Origin: Flavobacterium sp.
GTDB lineage: Bacteria; Bacteroidota; Bacteroidia; Flavobacteriales; Flavobacteriaceae
DNA: 61,242 nt
Assembly (NCBI GenBank): GCA_017983975.1
Contig: JAGOAL010000008.1
Span: 1-61,242 of the forward strand
Direction: 5' to 3'
The position numbers and the translations under genes are program-made. Below are positions 7,941 to 15,059 of this stretch, piece by piece. Every line of letters begins with the position of its first letter. The stretch's first letter is position 1. The notes under the pieces were generated by a model. That model saw only the letters and a list, made by a program, of their open reading frames with translations. It was not told the origin of the DNA and ran no database searches.

Positions 7941-10028
7941 ATGTTAGAAAATCCAACTCGAGGCAACGCCGAACTGAGCGAAGCTAAAAGATATACCATT
8001 ACAGCAGCACTTCCTTACACTAATGGACCCATTCACATTGGGCATTTAGCAGGAGTTTATGTGCCTTCTGATATATATTCAAGATATTTACGATTACAAG
8101 GAAAAGATGTGGCTTTCATTTGCGGAAGCGACGAGCACGGTGTAGCAATCTCAATGAAAGCGAAGAAAGAAGGCATCACACCTCAACAAGTAATTGATAA
8201 ATATGACGGAATTATTCGTAAATCGTTTTTAGATTTTGGAATTTCATTTGATAATTATTCCAGAACATCTTCGGAAATACATCATAAAACAGCTTCGGAA
8301 TTTTTCAAAAAACTTTACGATAACGGTGATTTCATCGAAGAAACTACCGAACAATTATACGACGCAAAAGCAGACCAATTCTTAGCAGACCGCTTTGTAA
8401 CTGGAACTTGTCCAAAGTGCGACAACCCAGAAGCGTATGGCGACCAATGTGAAAAATGTGGTTCGACTTTAAATGCAACCGATTTAATCAATCCGAAATC
8501 GACTATTACAGGAGAAACTCCGATATTAAAATCGACAAAACACTGGTTTTTACCTTTAAATCGTTACGAATCGTTCCTAAGAGAATGGATTTTGGAAGGT
8601 CATAAAAACGATTGGAAACCGAATGTGTACGGACAAGTAAAATCGTGGGTTGATGGTGGTTTAGAACCAAGAGCCGTTACCCGTGATTTAGATTGGGGAA
8701 TCGATGTGCCTGTTCCAGGTGCCGAAGGAAAAAAATTATACGTTTGGTTTGATGCGCCAATTGGGTACATTTCAGCAACCAAAGAATGGGCGGCTCGCGA
8801 AGGAAAAGATTGGGAACCTTATTGGAAAGATGCCGATACAAAATTGGTTCATTTCATTGGGAAAGACAATATCGTATTCCATTGTATCATTTTCCCGGCG
8901 ATGTTAAAAGCGGAAGGAAGTTATATTTTACCTGATAATGTTCCGGCAAATGAATTTTTGAATTTAGAAGGTAACAAACTGTCTACTTCAAAAAATTGGG
9001 CCGTTTGGTTACACGAATATTTACAAGATTTTCCCGAAAAACAAGATTCGTTACGTTATGCGTTAACGGCAAATGCGCCAGAAACGAAAGACAACGACTT
9101 CACTTGGAAAGATTTTCAAGCCAGAAATAATAATGAATTAGCAGCAATTTATGGTAATTTCATCAATCGTGTGGTGGTGTTGACTAATAAATATTACGAT
9201 GGAATAGTTCCTACGCCAAACGAATTTTCAGAAGTTGACGAGCAAACTTTAGCCGAACTAAAAGCCTATCCAGCAGTAATTTCAAGTTCAATCGAACGTT
9301 ATAGATTTAGAGAAGCGTTGGGAGAATTAATGAACGTTGCCCGTTTAGGAAATAAATATTTAGCCGACGAAGAACCTTGGAAAATGATTAAGGAAAATCC
9401 GGAACGAGTACAAACGCAAATGTATGTAGCATTGCAAATTGCTTCTGCATTAGCGATACTTTCTGAACCGTTTTTACCGTTTACATCTGCTAAATTGTGC
9501 AACATTTTACAGATTAAAGTCAATAATTGGAATTTAGAATTTGAAAATTGGAATTTAACAAAACCTGGGCATCAAATTGGTCAAGCCGAAATTTTGTTTG
9601 CTCAAATAGAAGATGCAGAAATCCAAAAACAATTAGATAAATTAGAAGCAACTAAAACCGCCAATCAAGTGGAAAACGCAAAAGCTGAACCGCAAAAAGA
9701 AATCATCACTTTTGAAGATTTTGCCAAAGTAGATTTACGAATCGGGACGATTATTGAAGCCGAAAAAATGCCAAAAGCCAACAAATTATTGGTCTTAAAA
9801 GTAGATACCGGAATTGATGTAAGAACCATCGTTTCTGGAATTGCAGAACATTTTACACCAGAAGAAGTCATTGGAAAACGCGTAACGGTTTTAGTAAACT
9901 TAGCGCCAAGAGCTTTACGTGGTGTGGAAAGTGAAGGTATGTTATTATTAACCAATACCGCGGAAGGTAAATTGGTTTTCGTAAATCCAGACTCAGAAGG
10001 TGTAATTAATGGTGCGATGATATCTTAA
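7941..10028 (+). CDS. metG: Methionyl-tRNA synthetase
   Basis: Charges tRNA-Met with methionine in the cytosol. The 695-residue protein has the class I HIGH motif (PIHIGHLAG, about 31-39), a zinc knuckle with two CxxC pairs ([18 protein letters not shown], about 157-174), the KMSKS equivalent KLSTSKNW (about 348) and a C-terminal Trbp111-like tRNA-binding domain ([12 protein letters not shown] onward, about 593-695). Two parts look foreign: residues 6-15 ([10 protein letters not shown]), inserted between MLENP and the conserved [14 protein letters not shown], and residues 529-539 ([11 protein letters not shown]) in the linker before the tRNA-binding domain. Both are encoded by sequences like intergenic repeats. 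Otherwise a complete normal enzyme. Confidence 0.97.
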   Translation: MLENPTRGNAELSEAKRYTITAALPYTNGPIHIGHLAGVYVPSDIYSRYLRLQGKDVAFICGSDEHGVAISMKAKKEGITPQQVIDKYDGIIRKSFLDFGISFDNYSRTSSEIHHKTASEFFKKLYDNGDFIEETTEQLYDAKADQFLADRFVTGTCPKCDNPEAYGDQCEKCGSTLNATDLINPKSTITGETPILKSTKHWFLPLNRYESFLREWILEGHKNDWKPNVYGQVKSWVDGGLEPRAVTRDLDWGIDVPVPGAEGKKLYVWFDAPIGYISATKEWAAREGKDWEPYWKDADTKLVHFIGKDNIVFHCIIFPAMLKAEGSYILPDNVPANEFLNLEGNKLSTSKNWAVWLHEYLQDFPEKQDSLRYALTANAPETKDNDFTWKDFQARNNNELAAIYGNFINRVVVLTNKYYDGIVPTPNEFSEVDEQTLAELKAYPAVISSSIERYRFREALGELMNVARLGNKYLADEEPWKMIKENPERVQTQMYVALQIASALAILSEPFLPFTSAKLCNILQIKVNNWNLEFENWNLTKPGHQIGQAEILFAQIEDAEIQKQLDKLEATKTANQVENAKAEPQKEIITFEDFAKVDLRIGTIIEAEKMPKANKLLVLKVDTGIDVRTIVSGIAEHFTPEEVIGKRVTVLVNLAPRALRGVESEGMLLLTNTAEGKLVFVNPDSEGVINGAMIS
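7956..7985 (+). repeat. In-frame repeat-like insert at the start of metG
   Basis: Thirty nucleotides including CTCGAGGCAACGCC and GAACTGAGCGAAGCT lie between codon 5 and the conserved KRYT sequence. The GC-rich composition differs from the AT-rich gene, and the length is a multiple of three, which keeps the frame. It adds [10 protein letters not shown] to the protein. Confidence 0.5.
9525..9557 (+). repeat. In-frame AATTGGAATTTA repeat inside metG
   Basis: Two copies of AATTGGAATTTA separated by GAATTTGAA encode [11 protein letters not shown] in the variable linker between the anticodon-binding and Trbp111 domains. The wording is the same as the intergenic AATTCCAA repeat at 6247-6312 read on the other strand. 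Confidence 0.55.
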
Positions 10029-10065
10029 TGTTAAAGAACAGTAATTTTAATTATAAACTATTATT

Positions 10066-10845
10066 ATGAAAGATAAAATAATTAATACTAATGGACATAA
10101 AAAAAACACATACAAGTCTATTATTGCAAGAGAATTTATTTATTTAGTATTAATTTCAATAGTTTGTTTATCAATCCTTAAGATAGGCGAGTATTTTCAA
10201 AACAGACACCAATCTGAAGTTGATAAAAATATTGAAATATTGGATAATTTACCTCAACATCAATTACTATGGTATAAATTAAGAAAACATAATCTTTATA
10301 ATAAAAATTACGAAAGCTATAAAAACGATTTTAAAAATACTGAGGATCAAATTGTGTTATTTAATCTAGTTCAAAACAACGATTTGTATACAAATAATTT
10401 TAGTGATTTCAGAATTAAATATTTCACCAAACAGAGTGTTTTAGATGATTGCTATAATTTGTATTTTAATGAATATCGCCTTAACCCAGAATATATTTTT
10501 AATCAAGACAAAAATTTTTGGGATAATTTAAGAAAAAATGAGGAAGAGTTTAAAAACTTATTAAAAAATGATAGTTTGTGTTATAAAGTTTACTCTATTT
10601 TTGTAGAAAATGGGTATAAGCATTCTTTTGAAGAATTTAAAAAATTAATTTTTGAACCTTACAAAGAGGGATTAAACACAAATGAGATTGATAATTTAGA
10701 AGAAAGTATTAATAGAGATGCTCCATATTTTTCAAGAGTTTCTGAAGATATATGTATATATTTATTTATACTTTTTTTCCCATTTAGATATTTATTCCTT
10801 GGTTTGAAATGGAGTCTTAGAGAGGTTAAAAACAAAAAAAATTAA
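10066..10845 (+). CDS. Unknown two-helix membrane protein with internal repeats
   Basis: I do not recognise this 259-residue protein. It has a membrane helix near the N-terminus (about 24-43) and a second near the C-terminus (about 228-246), with a soluble middle. The middle holds three related units of about 25 residues (67-91, 96-120 and 172-196) built on a pattern like L-x-Y-x-L-x-x-N-x-L-Y-x-x-x-F-x-x-F. Repeats of this kind occur in Bacteroidota phage and surface proteins, but I cannot tie this protein to one. It is richer in Asn, Lys and Ile codons than neighbouring metG, perhaps a later arrival. Confidence 0.6.
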   Translation: MKDKIINTNGHKKNTYKSIIAREFIYLVLISIVCLSILKIGEYFQNRHQSEVDKNIEILDNLPQHQLLWYKLRKHNLYNKNYESYKNDFKNTEDQIVLFNLVQNNDLYTNNFSDFRIKYFTKQSVLDDCYNLYFNEYRLNPEYIFNQDKNFWDNLRKNEEEFKNLLKNDSLCYKVYSIFVENGYKHSFEEFKKLIFEPYKEGLNTNEIDNLEESINRDAPYFSRVSEDICIYLFILFFPFRYLFLGLKWSLREVKNKKN

Positions 10846-10894
10846 ATATAATTTTAATTCAAACTTATAATTGTTTTAAGGCTAAAAAAAACAT

Positions 10895-11581
10895 ATGACC
10901 CAAAAAACAATCGCATTCGACGCAGACGACACCCTTTGGCACAACGAACCTTATTTTGATGAGGCGCAAGAACGCTTTTGTGTATTGTTTCAAGATTATG
11001 CCTCGCATCAAGAGATTTTAGGGTTAATTTTAAATCATCAAGTTAATAATTTGCCGTTGTATGGTTTTGGAATCAAAGCGTTTACATTATCGATGATTGA
11101 AACGGCTTTGGAATTGACTAATCATCAAATTTCGGGTAAAGGTATTGAGCAAATTTTAGCTATTGGCAAAGATTTACTTCAAAAACCAGTGGAATTACTT
11201 CCTAACATCACTGAAGTTTTAGAACAATTGCAAGGAAAATATAAATTGGTCGTAGCCACAAAAGGCGATTTAAAAGACCAACATCGAAAATTACACGATT
11301 CGGGAATTGGCGCTTTTTTTCATCATATTGAAGTGATGAGTGATAAAACCGAATTAGATTACGAAAAAATGTTAGGTCGATTAGACTGTAAAGCCGAAGA
11401 TTTTTTAATGATTGGCAATTCGTTAAAATCCGATGTTTTACCTGTGTTAAATATTGGCGGACACGCGATTCATATTCCGTATCACACGACTTGGGAATAC
11501 GAAAAAATTGATTTTGAAATTGAACATAAAAATTTCAATTCCGTTACCCAAATAACTGAAATTTTACCCTTACTAAAATGA
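10895..11581 (+). CDS. HAD superfamily hydrolase
   Basis: A 228-residue protein with HAD motif I FDADDTLW (Asp nucleophile and general acid near residues 9-11), motif II/III VVATKGDLKDQHRKL with the conserved Thr and Lys, and motif IV MIGNSLKSDV. Such proteins are Mg2+-dependent phosphatases of small metabolites; the substrate cannot be told from sequence. Its stop overlaps the start of the acetyltransferase-like gene (ATGA), so the two are translationally coupled. Confidence 0.88.
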   Translation: MTQKTIAFDADDTLWHNEPYFDEAQERFCVLFQDYASHQEILGLILNHQVNNLPLYGFGIKAFTLSMIETALELTNHQISGKGIEQILAIGKDLLQKPVELLPNITEVLEQLQGKYKLVVATKGDLKDQHRKLHDSGIGAFFHHIEVMSDKTELDYEKMLGRLDCKAEDFLMIGNSLKSDVLPVLNIGGHAIHIPYHTTWEYEKIDFEIEHKNFNSVTQITEILPLLK

Positions 11582-12201
11582 AACAAATAATAGACCTCGC
11601 TACTTGGAACCGAAAAGAACATTTTGAATTTTTTTCAACTTTTGAAGAGCCGTTTTTTGGAATTACCACACCAATCGATATGACTATTGCTTATGAAAAG
11701 GCAAAAGCTATGCAAATTCCGTTTTTCGTTTACTATTTGCACAAAACGATTGCTGCCGTAAACCAAGTGGAAAATTTCAGGTATCGAATTGAAGGAAAAG
11801 AGGTAGTACTTTATAACGAAATAGATGCCTCTTCAACCATTATGCGCGAAGATAAAACGTTTGGTTTTTCATTTATGAAATTTCATTCTGATATTCATGA
11901 ATTTGCAAAAATCGTCCAAACGGAAATTGAACGTATTCAACTAACACCTGGACTATTTACACGAGAATTTCCTGAGAATATTATTCATTTTTCAGCGATT
12001 CCTTGGATCAACTTTACAGGTCTAACGCATTCTAGAAGTTATACGTTACCCGATAGTTGCCCAAAAGTTTCCTGGGGAAAATTAATGGATGAAAACGACA
12101 AAAAAACAATGTCGGTAGCAGTTATGGCACATCATGGTTTGGTAGATGGTTATCACATGGGATTATTTGTAGAGGCTTTACAAACCGAATTAAACAAATA
12201 A
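11578..12201 (+). CDS. Chloramphenicol acetyltransferase-like protein
   Basis: A 207-residue protein, close to the 213-219 residues of CAT enzymes. The C-terminal AHHGLVDGYHMG (from about residue 184) matches the CAT active-site pattern HHxxxDGxH with catalytic histidine and structural aspartate. The N-terminal IDLATWNRKEHFEFFSTFEEP and NFRYRIEG are also CAT-like, as is IPWINFTGL. CATs are trimers that move acetyl groups from acetyl-CoA to hydroxyls. Resistance cannot be concluded: many chromosomal members have unknown acceptors. It is coupled to the HAD hydrolase gene by an ATGA overlap. Confidence 0.85.
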   Translation: MKQIIDLATWNRKEHFEFFSTFEEPFFGITTPIDMTIAYEKAKAMQIPFFVYYLHKTIAAVNQVENFRYRIEGKEVVLYNEIDASSTIMREDKTFGFSFMKFHSDIHEFAKIVQTEIERIQLTPGLFTREFPENIIHFSAIPWINFTGLTHSRSYTLPDSCPKVSWGKLMDENDKKTMSVAVMAHHGLVDGYHMGLFVEALQTELNK

Positions 12202-12223
12202 ACCACCGATTGCTCAGTGGTTT
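12200..12223. terminator. Bidirectional terminator between CAT-like gene and ssb
   Basis: AAACCAC and GTGGTTT form a 7-bp stem (with GA/TC extending it inside) right at the stop codon of the CAT-like gene and before the convergent ssb gene. T-rich flanks are short. Confidence 0.6.
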
Positions 12224-12245
12224 ATAGAACCAAAATTTAATTGAA

Positions 12246-12566
12246 TTACTTACCTAATAACAACAATTCATTTACTAAAATTTCGGTTACATAGCGTTTG
12301 TTTCCGTCTTTATCGTCATAACTTCTGTGCGATAGTTTTCCTTCGATGGCAATTTCCTTACCTTTGACAACATACTTTTCAATGAGTTCGGCAGTTTTTC
12401 CCCAAGCCGTAATTTTGTGCCACTCGGTTTGTTCTACTTTTTCACCTTTCGCATTGGTATAATGCTCGTTTGTTGCCAAAGTAAGGTTTGCAACTTTTTT
12501 GTCGTTAATTGATTTAACCTCTGGATCTTGTCCTACATGTCCGATTAATTGTACTCTGTTTTTCAT
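12246..12566 (-). CDS. ssb: Single-stranded DNA-binding protein, short form without acidic tail
   Basis: The 106-residue protein starts MKNRVQLIGHVGQDPEVK and shows the OB-fold signatures NLTLATNEHY, EWHKITAWGKTAE and GKEIAIEGKLSHRSYDD. SSB proteins bind and protect single-stranded DNA as tetramers. It stops just after the OB fold and lacks the flexible linker and acidic tip (DDDIPF in E. coli) that recruits replication and repair partners. The ATG at 12566 is preferred over an upstream one at 12644, because the extra 26 residues precede the fixed SSB start. It may be a secondary SSB. Confidence 0.9.
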   Translation of the reverse strand: MKNRVQLIGHVGQDPEVKSINDKKVANLTLATNEHYTNAKGEKVEQTEWHKITAWGKTAELIEKYVVKGKEIAIEGKLSHRSYDDKDGNKRYVTEILVNELLLLGK

Positions 12567-12801
12567 GGCGTGTAAATATTTAATGTTAATATAAATTAAA
12601 ATTTGTTTATCGACTGAACTCACTCTTTCATTTCGACAGTGCAAAGATGTGGCAAGAAAAAAAGTTTATTCGGTAATTAGCTATTTACTTTCGGTTGTAA
12701 TTATTTGTAAACGTTTGTAAATGGAAATTATTTATTCAAAAAAACTGTAGAAATTCACATTTTTTATTTATTTTTAATGGTTCCTCCAAAATAGAATTGC
12801 T

Positions 12802-13152
12802 ATGAGTAAAACCTGTTTAGAATGTGGCGATAAAATCATTGGTCGCGAAGACAAAAAATTTTGTTCAGATGGCTGCCGCAATGCGTACAACAACAAAATG
12901 AACAAAGATCAGAACAATCTGATGCGCAACATTAACAACAAATTGCGTAAAAATTATCGCATTTTGTGCGAACTCAATCCGGAAGACAAAGGAAAAACCA
13001 CAAAAACTAAATTGCTAGGTAAAGGTTTCGATTTTGAATTTTTTACAAGTATCTTAAAAACCAAAACCGGAAATACCTATTTCTTTTTGTATGATCAAGG
13101 GTATCGTGCTTTGGAAGATGATTTTTACATGTTGGTGAAGAAAGATAGTTAA
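12802..13152 (+). CDS. Small zinc-ribbon protein of unknown function
   Basis: A 116-residue cytoplasmic protein. The first 25 residues hold two Cys pairs, CLECGDKIIG and FCSDGCRNAYNN, which would bind one zinc ion. The remainder is basic, with a helical MNKDQNNLMRNINNKLRKNYRIL segment followed by a small mixed domain (about 70-116). Similar proteins with a treble-clef-like ribbon are common in flavobacteria without assigned role. It ends 1 nt before the YeeZ-like reductase gene and probably forms a transcript with it and the EamA transporter. Confidence 0.75.
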   Translation: MSKTCLECGDKIIGREDKKFCSDGCRNAYNNKMNKDQNNLMRNINNKLRKNYRILCELNPEDKGKTTKTKLLGKGFDFEFFTSILKTKTGNTYFFLYDQGYRALEDDFYMLVKKDS

Positions 13153-13153
13153 A

Positions 13154-13999
13154 ATGAAAGAAGAAAGAGAAAAAATATCCATACTCGGCTGCGGTTGGCT
13201 AGGTTTACCTTTAGCCAAATCATTACTTTTAAAAGGATACAAAGTAAAAGGTTCAACGACTTCAGAAAGTAAGTTAGAAGTATTAAAAAATGCTGGAATT
13301 TTGCCTTTCCAAATTCAGTTGGAATCACATCAAATCATTGGCACTATTGAAGATTTTCTGAAAGAAACCGATGTTTTGATTATTGATATTCCACCAGGAT
13401 TGAGAAGAGAAACTTCGACTTCTAACGAAATGACATTCGTAAATAAAATTAGAACTCTAATTCCGTTTATTGAAAAATCAGGCATAAAGAAAGTCATTTT
13501 TGTTAGTTCGACTTCAGTTTATGGTGATAGTTTTCCAATTGTTGAAATTACAGAAGAAACAAAACCAAATCCTGATACCGAAAGCGGAAAACAATTAGCA
13601 ATTGCAGAAACGCTTTCACAATCGAATCTAAATTTTAAAACTACGGTAATTCGTTTTGGCGGTTTGCTTGGCGATGATCGTCATCCTATAAAATTTTTAG
13701 CAGGTAGAACAAATGTTGAAAATCCTGATGCGCCAGTGAATATGATTCAAAGAGAAGATTGTATTGGAATTATAGAAAAGGCTCTCGACTTCGCTCGAGA
13801 TGACAATTGGGAATGGAATCAAACTTTCAACGCTGTGGCGCCTCAACATCCAACACGTAAAGCATATTATCAAAATAAAGCTCTAATTTTCAATCTACCT
13901 TTACCTACCTTTGCCGAAGATTCAGAATCGAAAGGTAAAATGATTTCCAGTAAAAAAGTGGAAACTATTTTAGGGTATTCGTTTCAAAAAGAAATTTAG
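13154..13999 (+). CDS. YeeZ-like NAD(P)-dependent sugar-nucleotide epimerase/reductase (SDR family)
   Basis: A 281-residue extended-SDR-type protein. The nucleotide-binding motif is ISILGCGWLGLPLAKSLLLKG (GxGxxG form, residues 8-28), and VIFVSSTSVYGD (about 115) carries the usual Ser/Tyr region. YeeZ proteins are oxidoreductases of unknown substrate. Residues 210-218 (ALDFARDDN) are encoded by the palindrome-like CTCGACTTCGCTCGAG and ATGACAA, a word common between genes in flavobacteria, inserted in frame between IIEK and the conserved WNQTFNAVAPQHPTR. The gene sits between the zinc-ribbon gene and the EamA exporter with 1-2 nt gaps. Confidence 0.85.
   Translation: MKEEREKISILGCGWLGLPLAKSLLLKGYKVKGSTTSESKLEVLKNAGILPFQIQLESHQIIGTIEDFLKETDVLIIDIPPGLRRETSTSNEMTFVNKIRTLIPFIEKSGIKKVIFVSSTSVYGDSFPIVEITEETKPNPDTESGKQLAIAETLSQSNLNFKTTVIRFGGLLGDDRHPIKFLAGRTNVENPDAPVNMIQREDCIGIIEKALDFARDDNWEWNQTFNAVAPQHPTRKAYYQNKALIFNLPLPTFAEDSESKGKMISSKKVETILGYSFQKEI
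13781..13807 (+). repeat. In-frame CTCGACTTCGCTCGAG element inside the YeeZ-like gene
   Basis: CTCGA and TCGAG at 13784-13799 flank CTTCGC, giving a small hairpin, followed by ATGACAA. The same words are familiar from intergenic repeats in flavobacterial genomes. The segment keeps the frame and encodes ALDFARDDN. Confidence 0.6.
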
Positions 14000-14001
14000 T
14001 A

Positions 14002-14925
14002 ATGGCCTATTTTAGCGTGTTTCATAATTACATCAAGCAAAAGAAAAATGCGATTGGGTTACCCATTTTAGCACTAATTTGGATTAGTTTTTTCTGGGGA
14101 ACTACTTGGATTGCCTCAAAAGAAGGTGTCAAACACATGCCACCGATGCAATTAGTTGCTTTACGACAATTGTTTGGTGGATTGTTATATCTGCTTTACT
14201 TTTTAATCAAAAAACACCCTTGGCCAAACAAGCGTCAATGGCGCACGATTTTAGTTTTGAGCGTCTTGAATTTTATGCTGAGTAACGGATTGAGTACTTG
14301 GGGCGTGAAATATATTTCGAGTGGTTTGGGCGCTATTATTGGTTCGATATTTCCACTTTGGATTGTCATTATCAGTTTGTTTCGAGGACAAAAAACCTCT
14401 TGGAAAGCAGTGGTGGGAATGATTGTTGCTTTTGCTGGTATTTGTGTGATTTTCTACGATTACCTCAACGATTTCTTACGCCCTGAATTCCGATTTGGGA
14501 TTTTACTTTCGGTAATTGCTACGTTTACTTGGGCATTATCATCGATTTATATTAAAGAAAATAAGACGAATTTCAACCCGTATTTTAGTTTGGGATTGCA
14601 AATGTTGATTTCGAGTGTTGTGATTTCGAGCGTCATTGGATTTAATGGCACTTCGGTTCCGTTGAGTGAAATTCCAGCGATTTCTTGGTGGTCAATTGGT
14701 TATTTGGTGGTTTTTGGTTCGGTATTAACCTTTATTGCGTTTATTTATGCTTTAGAAAATCTACCCACCGAAATTAGTAGTTTGTATGCGTATATCAATC
14801 CGATGGTGGCGTTGTTCTTTGGTTATTTGTTGTTCAACGAACCTTTAACCACTGCTATTATCCTTGGCGGAACGATAACGATTATCGGACTTTATTTGGT
14901 AAATAGAGCGATTAAGAAGAAATAA
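14002..14925 (+). CDS. EamA/DMT family drug-metabolite exporter
   Basis: A 307-residue protein with about ten hydrophobic helices arranged as two EamA repeats. The first contains ALIWISFFWGTTWIASKEG near the N-terminus, the second LLSVIATFTWALSSIYIKEN from about residue 165. YALENLPTEISSLYAYINPM (about 250-270) is the conserved end region of RhaT/YdcZ-like DMT carriers. Substrate unknown; relatives export amino acids, nucleobases or toxic metabolites across the inner membrane. It begins 2 nt after the YeeZ-like gene. Confidence 0.9.
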   Translation: MAYFSVFHNYIKQKKNAIGLPILALIWISFFWGTTWIASKEGVKHMPPMQLVALRQLFGGLLYLLYFLIKKHPWPNKRQWRTILVLSVLNFMLSNGLSTWGVKYISSGLGAIIGSIFPLWIVIISLFRGQKTSWKAVVGMIVAFAGICVIFYDYLNDFLRPEFRFGILLSVIATFTWALSSIYIKENKTNFNPYFSLGLQMLISSVVISSVIGFNGTSVPLSEIPAISWWSIGYLVVFGSVLTFIAFIYALENLPTEISSLYAYINPMVALFFGYLLFNEPLTTAIILGGTITIIGLYLVNRAIKKK

Positions 14926-14931
14926 TTTTTA

Positions 14932-14988
14932 GCCACAGATTATAAGATTTTCACAGAATGCAATCTTTCTAATCCTTTAATCCGTGGC
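14932..14988. repeat. Dispersed hairpin repeat GCCACAGATTA...TAATCCGTGGC
   Basis: GCCACAGATTA at 14932-14942 pairs with TAATCCGTGGC at 14978-14988 (10 of 11), with AAGATT/AATCTT inside as a second stem. It lies between convergent genes, directly before a true terminator. Words like GCCACAGATT followed by TTCACAGA recur between genes in flavobacteria. Confidence 0.6.
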
Positions 14989-15017
14989 ATAAATCTTTAT
15001 CTGTTTTTTTAAATAAA

Positions 15018-15041
15018 AAATCCCACCTAAAGATGGGATTT
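15018..15041. terminator. Bidirectional terminator between EamA exporter and M13 peptidase genes
   Basis: AAATCCCA and TGGGATTT form an 8-bp stem around an 8-nt loop, with an A-run on the left and T-rich sequence on the right, so it can end transcripts from both convergent genes. Confidence 0.75.
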
Positions 15042-15059
15042 GATTTTATTTTAATTTGA

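Noticed and set aside
11578..12201. Calling the CAT-like gene a chloramphenicol resistance gene
   Set aside because: The active-site motif shows the fold and chemistry, not the acceptor; the setting is not a resistance island.
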